NCBI GenBank assembly: GCA_965369325.1
Contig: CBDUQI010000295.1
Location: 1 to 5,811, forward strand
Direction: 5' to 3'
Source of the DNA: CBDUQI01 sp965369325
GTDB lineage: Bacteria > Pseudomonadota > Gammaproteobacteria > Steroidobacterales > JBCBZW01
DNA: 5,811 nt
A program made the position numbers and the translations under genes. This document shows, piece by piece, positions 1 to 5,811 of the stretch (position 1 is the first letter of the stretch; each line of letters opens with the position of its first letter). The notes under the pieces are model-generated. The model did no database searches. It had not been told where the DNA came from and worked only from the letters and a program-made list of their open reading frames with translations.

Positions 1-24
1 CAACCGCAACCGCAACCGCAACCG
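1..24 (+). repeat. Hexanucleotide tandem repeat (CAACCG)x4
   Basis: Four perfect head-to-tail copies of CAACCG open the window, and the array may continue to the left. In the frame of the sialidase-like gene they encode alternating Thr and Ala. The unit is six bases, so gain or loss of copies would lengthen or shorten the protein by two residues without a frameshift. It probably forms a flexible low-complexity linker near the N-terminus. Confidence 0.8.
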
Positions 25-1232
25 CCAGCAAGCTGACCACACTCACGCCTATCCGTTCGCCAGCCCTGCCCGGCAGTGCAGAACCGCATCTGGCGAGCAC
101 ACCGGCAGGCATTCCGGTGATGAGCTGGCTGGAACCGGTCACAGATGCACACCCGCCCAAAACCGTTGCACTGCGCTACGCCACGCTGGCGGGGCATGGC
201 TGGAGCCCGGCACGAACCCTGGCGCAGAGTGACGCCTGGTTTGTCAACTGGGCCGACTTTCCCTCGGTACAGCCTGTGAGCGAGCAGTTGTGGGGCGCGC
301 ACTGGTTGGTCAAGCGCCCTGGCGGCACCTACGCCTACGACATAGCAGTCGCCACCTCCGTCGACGGGGGCCAGCACTGGAGCGCACCGATCACGCCACA
401 CACAGACAACACCGCCACTGAGCACGGCTTTGCAAGTTTATACCCGTGGCATAACGGGGTCGGTATCCTATGGCTGGACGGACGCAATATGCAGGGCGAA
501 GGCCACGGTCACGATGCACATAACACAGGCTCCATGACCTTGCGTGCGGCCGTGTTGCGCCAACCGACCCCGAGCGAACCTGCGCCCCTTATGCACGAGC
601 AGCAGGTGGACGCACAGGTGTGCGAGTGCTGTCAGACAGACGTGGCAGTCGGCGCAGCCGGTCCGATTGCCGTGTACCGCAACGTTGCCGAGCGCGGGCA
701 AAGCAGCCGCGCACACCAGATCCGCGACATCTACATCTCGCGCACCCAAGACGGCCAGTGGCAGCCTGGGCAAGTGCTCGCCGAGGATGGCTGGGAGATG
801 AGCGGATGCCCGGTGAACGGCCCGGCCATCGCAGCGCTGGGCGCACAGGTAGCCGTCGCCTGGTTTACCGGCGCAGATGACCAACCGCAAGTGCGCTACG
901 CGAGCTCGCAGGACAATGGACGGCATTTTAGCGCCCCCGTGCACGTCGACACTGAGCAGCCACTCGGCCGCGTCGATGTGGTGCTGCTCGGCAATGGCGA
1001 CGCCGCCGTGAGCTGGCTGGGCATGGACGGTCACTGGCGTGTACGCCGTGTGTCGCGGGATGGTGTGGTGGGGCCAGCTCGGTTGTTTGCGCGCAGCCGC
1101 ACCGCACGTGCCTCCGGGTTCGCGCAGATGATCCGCTACGGTGATGGGCTGTTGTTCGCTTGGACCGACGCCACCCAAGGCGTCTCGCAGGTACGTACCG
1201 CGATGCTGGCGAGCGCGCAGGATTTACCGTGA
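3..1232 (+). CDS. Sialidase-like (BNR/Asp-box) beta-propeller protein with CxCC motif, 5' partial
   Basis: The frame is open from the left edge, so the true start lies upstream; 409 residues are visible. The GTG at 117 and ATG at 120 are internal: the upstream frame is uninterrupted and neither has a good ribosome binding site. A canonical Asp-box, SVDGGQHW, is at 357-380, and a degenerate one, SQDNGRHF, at 906-929; both mark blades of a BNR-type beta-propeller. A CECC motif (621-632) is followed by QTDVAV and later GCPVNGPA (804-827), a pattern I associate with uncharacterised bacterial 'exo-alpha-sialidase' proteins. A His-rich stretch, GEGHGHDAHN, is at 495-524. I cannot recognise the catalytic arginine triad of true sialidases, so glycosidase activity is unsupported. 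The Thr-Ala repeat at the visible N-terminus could be a linker after an export signal, which would put the protein in the periplasm or at the surface; the signal itself is out of view. The stop overlaps the next gene's start. Confidence 0.85.
   Translation, partial: TATATATASKLTTLTPIRSPALPGSAEPHLASTPAGIPVMSWLEPVTDAHPPKTVALRYATLAGHGWSPARTLAQSDAWFVNWADFPSVQPVSEQLWGAHWLVKRPGGTYAYDIAVATSVDGGQHWSAPITPHTDNTATEHGFASLYPWHNGVGILWLDGRNMQGEGHGHDAHNTGSMTLRAAVLRQPTPSEPAPLMHEQQVDAQVCECCQTDVAVGAAGPIAVYRNVAERGQSSRAHQIRDIYISRTQDGQWQPGQVLAEDGWEMSGCPVNGPAIAALGAQVAVAWFTGADDQPQVRYASSQDNGRHFSAPVHVDTEQPLGRVDVVLLGNGDAAVSWLGMDGHWRVRRVSRDGVVGPARLFARSRTARASGFAQMIRYGDGLLFAWTDATQGVSQVRTAMLASAQDLP
1219..1222 (+). promoter_or_regulatory. 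Ribosome binding site (AGGA) for the DUF1624 gene
   Basis: AGGA lies six bases upstream of the GTG at 1229, inside the last codons of the preceding gene. Its position supports the GTG over the in-frame ATG at 1160, which would bury about 70 bases in the upstream gene and add a Arg-rich tail unlike the family's N-terminus. Confidence 0.55.
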
Positions 1233-1978
1233 CCCAGACGATATCCAGGCCCGCTGCTCGGAACACGGCTGAAACCCCGGCTGTCAGGCGCCTTGTGACG
1301 ATTGATGCGGCACGCACGCTCGCCATCGTGCTAATGGTGATTTTTCATTTTATCTTCGATCTGAAGTACTTCGGTTGGGTGAGCTGGGACATTCCCGACG
1401 GCGCCGGCTGGAAGCAGTTCCGGCAGCTCATCGTCAGCTTGTTCTTGTTGTGCGTCGGTTTCAGTCTGGCGGTGGTGCACGGGCGCAATGTTGCCTGGCC
1501 AGCGTTTCGCCGGCGGTTGCTGCTGATTACCCTTGGCGCCATCGCCGTCTCGGCGATGTCACTGCTCATGTTCCCAACCAACTGGATCTACTTTGGCATC
1601 CTGCACTTTATCGCCGTCGCCAGCCTGCTAACGGTGGGTCTGGCACGCTTCCCACGCATTTGCTTGGGCCTCGGGCTGGCAATATTGCTTATCTATAACC
1701 TGGGTTGGGTCAAGGCATCATGGCCATTCAGCTACATCCGCGAGTATCTGCCGGGCTACGCCAACGACTACGTGGCGTTGTGCCCCTGGCTGGGGGTGGT
1801 GCTGATTGGAATCTGGAGTGCGTATCAGCCGTGGCTGCGTGCTGACCCCCTGCGGGCACTGGGCAACGTTCGATGGGTGAGTTGGCCAGGTCGGCACAGC
1901 CTGCTGATCTACCTGCTTCATCAACCCATCCTGTTCGCGATTCTGCTGAGCGCGCAGCTTGTGGTGCGCCAGTCCTAA
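1229..1978 (+). CDS. DUF1624 / heparan-alpha-glucosaminide N-acetyltransferase-like membrane protein
   Basis: This 249-residue polytopic membrane protein matches the small bacterial DUF1624 (HGSNAT_cat-like) family in length and layout. From the GTG start, a hydrophilic N-terminus of about 22 residues leads to the signature IDAARTLAIVLMVIFHF (residues 25-41), with His40 and Asp44 in the first helix. Predicted membrane helices lie near 29-46, 65-84, 97-114, 120-137, 144-160, 184-200 and 223-241. Other conserved-looking parts are YFGILHFI (121-128, His126) and the C-terminal GRHSLLIYLLHQP (221-233). The human relative moves acetyl from cytosolic acetyl-CoA across the lysosomal membrane to glucosamine, using a histidine. 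The bacterial substrate is unknown, so acyl transfer to a glycan or envelope component is only a family inference. The start overlaps the upstream stop as GTGA, which suggests translational coupling with the sialidase-like gene. Confidence 0.88.
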   Translation: MTQTISRPAARNTAETPAVRRLVTIDAARTLAIVLMVIFHFIFDLKYFGWVSWDIPDGAGWKQFRQLIVSLFLLCVGFSLAVVHGRNVAWPAFRRRLLLITLGAIAVSAMSLLMFPTNWIYFGILHFIAVASLLTVGLARFPRICLGLGLAILLIYNLGWVKASWPFSYIREYLPGYANDYVALCPWLGVVLIGIWSAYQPWLRADPLRALGNVRWVSWPGRHSLLIYLLHQPILFAILLSAQLVVRQS

Positions 1979-2024
1979 TGAGCGGGGCTCTGCGGAAGAA
2001 CCCCACCATCGGCTCCACGTACAG
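1979..2024. other. Convergent intergenic gap without a clear terminator
   Basis: These 46 bases separate the 3' ends of the plus-strand DUF1624 gene and the minus-strand TPR kinase gene. The only structures I see are a four-base inverted repeat, GAGC-GGG-GCTC (1980-1990), and GGGG (1984-1987) facing CCCC (2001-2004). Neither has a T-run on either strand, so no intrinsic terminator can be called. Confidence 0.5.
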
Positions 2025-4529
2025 TTAACCGCTGCGCTCGGCCAGTGCTGCAACGGCGGTACCGGCATCGCTTTGCTCACACCAATAAGCGATCCTCGCG
2101 ATCACAATTCTTGCGTAAAGATCACGCATGGTTACGGTATCAATACGTTGCACAATTTGCAGCAGCGCCGTATCCAGCGCCGCGCTGTCCGCGCCGGGCG
2201 TCTGGTGTTGCTTAGCAATTGCCTGCAACGTCTGCGCCAGTAGCTGATCCACGCCGGCCAGTTGAGCCGTCACCGGCGCAAGCGCAGCGAGCGCGTCGGC
2301 CGGTGCCGATGCGCTTAAGGCAACGTCGGCATGCCACACGGTGTTACTGATCGCGAAGGCGTGTCCGCCGGTCGCCTGATACTCCGCTGCAGCCCCCTTC
2401 ATCGCCGCGTCAGCCGCGGCGACATCTCCATTCAGCAGGTTTGCCATACCGTGCCGGGAGGATGCCAGCGCACGACGGTAGTGTGGTGAGGGATACACTT
2501 CTTCGGTCACTTGGCGCGCCCGTGCCATGGCCGCTAGCGCGTGTGGGATATCGCTTTGGTGCAGGTACAGTTCGCCCAACTTGCCGTGGCTGGCGGCCAC
2601 CCAGGCGTGCACGTCGCCAAAGACTTTCTGCTGGCTCTCAAGGGCCGCCTGCAGGTGTGCGAGTGCGTTGTCCATATCGCCGGTGTCGGCCAGCGCTGAG
2701 CCCAGCAGGTGGCGAAAAATCGCCGTGGTCGGATGACGCGCGCCCACCCGACGCACGGAGCGAGCATGCAAATCCTCCAGTACCACAGCGGCTTCATCGT
2801 AGCGATGCATGCGACGCATGATCGCCGCCACATTGCTGTCGATGATGTCGACATCTTCCTCGTGCTGCTCGCCCCCCAACTGGATGAGCCGTTGCGCCTC
2901 GCGATACAACAACTCGGCCCGTGCGTACTCCGCCCGCTCCGGCCGGGCCATGATCAGGCCAAGTGAATTCAATCCATCACCAAGCGCTAGCGCAAAGCGT
3001 TCCCGACTTTCCCCGTCCTGCTCCACCAGACTCAGCGCCTCATTAAGCGCAGTCTCCGATTTTTCGTATTGCCCTGAGACAAAATACAGCCCGCCCAGGC
3101 GAATTAGTCCACCGGCCAGATCGACCGCCGGCGCACCCACATCGCGACGTACCTGCACCGCCTCAAGCATCAGGGACTCGGCGCGCGGGTACAGCGCCAG
3201 ATGTTTGTGCACCTCGCCCATCGTATCGAGCAGCCGCGCACGCATGGCAGGCTGATCCTCAAGCCCCGTGCGAATGCGCTGCACACCGCGGTCGAGCACT
3301 TCGCGCGCGGTCACTTCCATGCCACGGCTATTGTCCGGGTCGACATCTTCGAACAAGTCCACCAGAAAGTCCGACACCTCGTTAGCCCGCAGTGCCTCGG
3401 CTTCGGCGACCTGCACCGCCGCCGTGGCCGCGCGTTGCGCCTCGTTGGCACGCAGCAACCCCACCGTGGCCGCGCCCGTGCCAACGATCATGGCAAGCAC
3501 GACAGCCGCCCCGGCCGTGACGCTCAACTGATTGCGGCGAACAAAGCGGCTTAAGCGATACCAGGCACTGGGCGGGCGGGCGAGCACCGGCTCATGTGCC
3601 AAGTGGCGCTGCAGATCCGCGGCCAGCAGACTCACCCCGTCATAGCGACGGGTGCGGTCCTTGGCAATCGCCTTAAGCACGATCCAGTCCAGATCACCGC
3701 GCAATTCCCGTCGCAGCATGGCCGGCGTCGCCCCGCGGCTCTCGGCCAGCGTATCCATGGTATTGTCGTGGGTATCGAAACGATTGGATGGCATCGCGGG
3801 CTCGGTTTCGCGCAGCGCATGCTGAACCGCATAACTGGCCATGCCGCCGACCTCGATCGGCAGCGCTCCCACCAGCAGCTCGTACAGAATGACGCCGAGC
3901 GAGTAGATATCGCTGCGCGTATCCACATCCAGCTTTGACATCTCGGCCTGCTCGGGGCTCATGTACGCGGGTGTGCCAATGAACTGCCCTTGCTGAGTCA
4001 CCAGACTGGCATCAGTCAATGTGGGAGACACCGCCTTAGCAATACCAAAATCAATCACCCGTACTTGCGGATCGCCGCCTTCGGCCACGCCGACAAGAAT
4101 GTTGGAGGGTTTCAGATCGCGGTGGATCACCCCTTTTTGGTGCGCATGCTGAATGGCCGCGCACACATCACAAAAAAGCTGCACCCGCGCAATGGTGGTC
4201 AAACGATAGGTATCGCAGTAATCGGTAATCGGCACGCCTTTGACCCACTCCATCACGAAGTAGGGTCGGCCGCCATCGGTGGCACCCCCATCGAACACCG
4301 TGGCGATATTGGGATGGTCCATGACCGCCAGCGCCTGTCGTTCGGAGGCGAACCTGGCCACTACCTGGCGCGTGTCCATGCCCAGCTTGATGACTTTTAG
4401 TGCGACCCGACGGCGCACCGGCGCGGCCTGCTCGGCCAGATAGACAACGCCAATACCCCCTTCGCCCAACACATCAAGGATGCGATAGGGGCCAATGAAC
4501 TCGGGATGCTCAAGTACGTTATCGTTCAT
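2025..4529 (-). CDS. Transmembrane Hanks-type Ser/Thr protein kinase with TPR region
   Basis: The protein has 834 residues from the ATG at 4529. The kinase domain (about 16-310) looks fully active: Gly-loop GEGGIG (22-27), VALK Lys45, helix-C Glu63, HRDLKPSN (136-143, Asp138), DFG (160-162), GTPAYMSPEQ (185-194) and helix-F Asp207. A basic stretch (325-332) precedes one hydrophobic segment (about 336-359), then an Ala/Glu-rich, probably helical linker (360-385). The remainder is TPR-like helical hairpins; the clearest are near 471-504, 512-548, 602-636 and 642-676, with weaker ones near 440-460, 561-590 and 685-720. With the kinase in the cytosol and a single membrane pass, the TPR half should lie in the periplasm, perhaps binding a ligand or partner. 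The architecture is a known gammaproteobacterial type; substrates are unknown. The gene lies 31 bases downstream of the winged-helix kinase on the same strand and is probably cotranscribed. Codon use resembles its neighbours, with no sign of recent transfer. Confidence 0.93.
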   Translation of the reverse strand: MNDNVLEHPEFIGPYRILDVLGEGGIGVVYLAEQAAPVRRRVALKVIKLGMDTRQVVARFASERQALAVMDHPNIATVFDGGATDGGRPYFVMEWVKGVPITDYCDTYRLTTIARVQLFCDVCAAIQHAHQKGVIHRDLKPSNILVGVAEGGDPQVRVIDFGIAKAVSPTLTDASLVTQQGQFIGTPAYMSPEQAEMSKLDVDTRSDIYSLGVILYELLVGALPIEVGGMASYAVQHALRETEPAMPSNRFDTHDNTMDTLAESRGATPAMLRRELRGDLDWIVLKAIAKDRTRRYDGVSLLAADLQRHLAHEPVLARPPSAWYRLSRFVRRNQLSVTAGAAVVLAMIVGTGAATVGLLRANEAQRAATAAVQVAEAEALRANEVSDFLVDLFEDVDPDNSRGMEVTAREVLDRGVQRIRTGLEDQPAMRARLLDTMGEVHKHLALYPRAESLMLEAVQVRRDVGAPAVDLAGGLIRLGGLYFVSGQYEKSETALNEALSLVEQDGESRERFALALGDGLNSLGLIMARPERAEYARAELLYREAQRLIQLGGEQHEEDVDIIDSNVAAIMRRMHRYDEAAVVLEDLHARSVRRVGARHPTTAIFRHLLGSALADTGDMDNALAHLQAALESQQKVFGDVHAWVAASHGKLGELYLHQSDIPHALAAMARARQVTEEVYPSPHYRRALASSRHGMANLLNGDVAAADAAMKGAAAEYQATGGHAFAISNTVWHADVALSASAPADALAALAPVTAQLAGVDQLLAQTLQAIAKQHQTPGADSAALDTALLQIVQRIDTVTMRDLYARIVIARIAYWCEQSDAGTAVAALAERSG

Positions 4530-4535
4530 CGACAA

Positions 4536-4540
4536 CTCTT
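4536..4540 (-). promoter_or_regulatory. Ribosome binding site (AAGAG) deciding the TPR kinase start
   Basis: On the minus strand AAGAG ends six bases before the ATG at 4529. An in-frame TTG at 4535 directly abuts this motif with no spacer, so it cannot use it. The ATG is therefore the better start and removes two residues from the longest reading frame. The motif is a modest match to the Shine-Dalgarno consensus and lies within the 31-base gap after the upstream kinase gene. Confidence 0.5.
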
Positions 4541-4560
4541 AGCGGCGCACGGCTAGAGCA

Positions 4561-5811
4561 CTAATCAGCGCCTCGTCCGGGGATGCGCTGCTTCAGCCGG
4601 TCCAGCAGCCCCCCTTGTGGTTTGCGTTTCTCGCCGGGGTGCCAGGTGCCGCGACCCAGCAATACGTTCTGTACATCAACCGCCTGCGGGCGCGCATCCG
4701 GCGACTTGGCCAGGCAATGCAATAGCAGTTCGGCCATGTCCTCGGGCACCTGCTCGGTTAGTGTGCTGAGGCTGCGAGCGGGTTGGCGCAAATGCGCCAC
4801 GGCGGGGTCCGACAGTCCGTCCAGCCGGTAGGGGCTCTGTCCACTTAGCATCTCGTACGCAACAATCCCCAGGCTGTAGATATCCGCCTGCGTGTCCAGC
4901 GGTTTGCCGAGTAATTGCTCCGGACTCATATAGGTAAGATCGCCGATGCTCTCGCCCAGTTGGGTCAGACGGGTGATGGCCTCGGTACCGGTCTCCGCCA
5001 ATGCGGCGATGCCAAAATCGCTAAGCAACGCGGCGATTCCGTCGCTGGCCGGCGCGAGCAATACATTATCGGGGCGCAGGTCGCGATGGATAATACCCTC
5101 GCCGTGGGCGGCGGCAAGCCCGGCGGCCATCTGGGCCAGTAGTGAGCGTGCATCGCCTGTCTGCAGCGGACCATCGGCCTCCAGTGCTTCGGCCAGCGTG
5201 GGGCCATCAACGTACTGCATTACCATGTAGGAGGATTTATCAGCCACCTCGCCGACGCCGTAAACGCTAACCACATTGGGGTGTTGCATGCGCGCGGTGG
5301 CGCGTGCCTCGCGTTCAAAGCGTCGCCGGGCCACCGGCTCGCTGGCCAGTTGCGGGCGCAGGACTTTGATCGCCACCTCGCGCGACAGCGAGGTATCCTG
5401 CGCGAGGTACACCGTCGCCATGGTGCCTTCGCCTAAAATACGCTGCAGTTCAAATTGCGGCGTCAGCGCATGTTTTAGCAAATCGTCAAAGCTGCCACTG
5501 CCCGCGCCACCGTCCGTACTTGCCTGATGTGTCAGCTCGGTCACAAAACGGTAACCGTGCCCATGCACGGTGCGAATCACTTGCTGGGCGGAGGCATCGT
5601 CGCCAACCGCGCGACGGGCTTTCATCACTGCGCGGGTCAAGGCGGTCTCGGTGACGATCACACCGGGCCATACCGAATCCTGCAGTTCGTCTTTGTCGAC
5701 CGCGCGTTCGCGATGGTAAATCAGGTACACCAGCAGGTCGAAGACCTTGCGCTGCACGTTAACCACCTGGCCCAGGCGCAACACCTCACGCCGCGCGGTG
5801 TTGATCTCGTA
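4561..5811 (-). CDS. Winged-helix (OmpR/CadC-type) DNA-binding domain fused to Ser/Thr protein kinase, 5' partial
   Basis: 416 residues are visible. The frame is open through the right edge, and the GTG at 5784 falls inside the winged-helix domain, so the true start lies beyond the window. Counting from the edge, residues 1-93 form a Trans_Reg_C-type winged helix: RKVFDLLVYLI, then KDELQDSVW, a recognition-helix region TETALTRAVMKARRAVGDD (54-72) and wing IRTVHGHGYRFV (79-90). A Gly/Ser-rich linker (94-120) leads to a kinase domain (about 121-383) with Gly-loop GEGTMA (127-132), VAIK Lys149, helix-C Glu168, HRDLRPDN (242-249, Asp244), DFG (265-267), YMSPEQ (294-299) and Asp310. The catalytic-loop Lys is Arg246, and the usual GTP before YMSPEQ is GDL. 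No membrane segment follows; the protein ends in a short Lys/Arg-rich tail, so it is probably cytosolic. It could be a kinase that regulates transcription directly, perhaps with DNA binding tuned by phosphorylation; that role is inferred. It lies just upstream of the TPR kinase gene. Confidence 0.9.
   Translation of the reverse strand, partial: YEINTARREVLRLGQVVNVQRKVFDLLVYLIYHRERAVDKDELQDSVWPGVIVTETALTRAVMKARRAVGDDASAQQVIRTVHGHGYRFVTELTHQASTDGGAGSGSFDDLLKHALTPQFELQRILGEGTMATVYLAQDTSLSREVAIKVLRPQLASEPVARRRFEREARATARMQHPNVVSVYGVGEVADKSSYMVMQYVDGPTLAEALEADGPLQTGDARSLLAQMAAGLAAAHGEGIIHRDLRPDNVLLAPASDGIAALLSDFGIAALAETGTEAITRLTQLGESIGDLTYMSPEQLLGKPLDTQADIYSLGIVAYEMLSGQSPYRLDGLSDPAVAHLRQPARSLSTLTEQVPEDMAELLLHCLAKSPDARPQAVDVQNVLLGRGTWHPGEKRKPQGGLLDRLKQRIPGRGAD

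Noticed and set aside
468..1178. A 236-codon minus-strand open frame opposite the sialidase-like gene
   Set aside because: It is antisense to a gene with clear Asp-box, CxCC and GCPVNGPA motifs. Its translation is rich in Arg, His, Ala and Pro with no recognisable domain, as expected for a shadow frame in GC-rich DNA.
1160..1228. Upstream ATG extending the DUF1624 protein by 23 residues
   Set aside because: The extension lies wholly within the upstream gene, is Arg-rich, has no good ribosome binding site and does not resemble the family N-terminus. The GTG at 1229 has AGGA at good spacing and overlaps the stop codon.
3..1978. A sialic acid or glycosaminoglycan breakdown operon, as the two family names suggest
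   Set aside because: Neither name establishes substrate. The sialidase-like protein lacks a recognisable catalytic triad in the visible part, DUF1624 substrates are unknown, and no sugar transporter or catabolic gene is present.
1980..2004. A possible bidirectional intrinsic terminator between the convergent genes
   Set aside because: The inverted repeats have only four base pairs and no T-run follows on either strand.
1959..2243. A 94-codon plus-strand open frame running across the convergent junction
   Set aside because: It overlaps the ends of two well-supported genes, has no recognisable motifs or ribosome binding site, and mostly mirrors the TPR kinase C-terminus.
4530..4535. TTG at 4535 as the start of the TPR kinase
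   Set aside because: TTG directly abuts the AAGAG motif with no spacer, whereas the ATG two codons later has a six-base spacer.
5782..5784. GTG at 5784 as the start of the winged-helix kinase
   Set aside because: The frame stays open to the window edge, and the residues before it (YEINTARREV) fit the first strands of a Trans_Reg_C domain, so the gene is partial rather than starting here.

Overview
This is a GC-rich window (about 60% by eye) of chromosomal character, holding four protein-coding genes in two convergent pairs. I see no tRNA, rRNA, CRISPR array, insertion sequence or phage gene. The protein families suggest a free-living gammaproteobacterium, possibly near Xanthomonadales. The main clue is a Hanks-type kinase with a C-terminal TPR region and the core motif string VALKVIKLGMDTRQ, with a DUF1624 membrane protein as support. 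The lineage is an inference.

Left half, plus strand. The window opens inside a gene for a BNR/Asp-box (sialidase-fold) beta-propeller-like protein (3-1232, 5' end missing). It carries a CxCC motif and a His-rich loop. Its stop codon overlaps the GTG start of a small polytopic membrane protein of the DUF1624 / HGSNAT-like acyltransferase family (1229-1978). The four-base GTGA overlap points to one transcript with coupled translation.

Centre. Only 46 bases (1979-2024) separate the two convergent pairs, and they contain no convincing intrinsic terminator.

Right half, minus strand. Transcription enters from the right edge. First comes an unusual fusion of an OmpR/CadC-type winged-helix DNA-binding domain to a Hanks-type Ser/Thr kinase domain (4561-5811, 5' end missing). 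After 31 bases comes a second, larger kinase (2025-4529) with an N-terminal kinase domain, one predicted transmembrane helix and a long TPR region. The two are probably cotranscribed and may form a signalling pair: a membrane kinase with a presumed periplasmic TPR sensor or scaffold, and a soluble kinase that could bind DNA. That partnership is inferred from gene order and domains only.

The least ordinary item is the winged-helix/kinase fusion, especially as the partner of a TPR kinase. The other genes belong to recognisable families, and nothing here proves a wholly new system.
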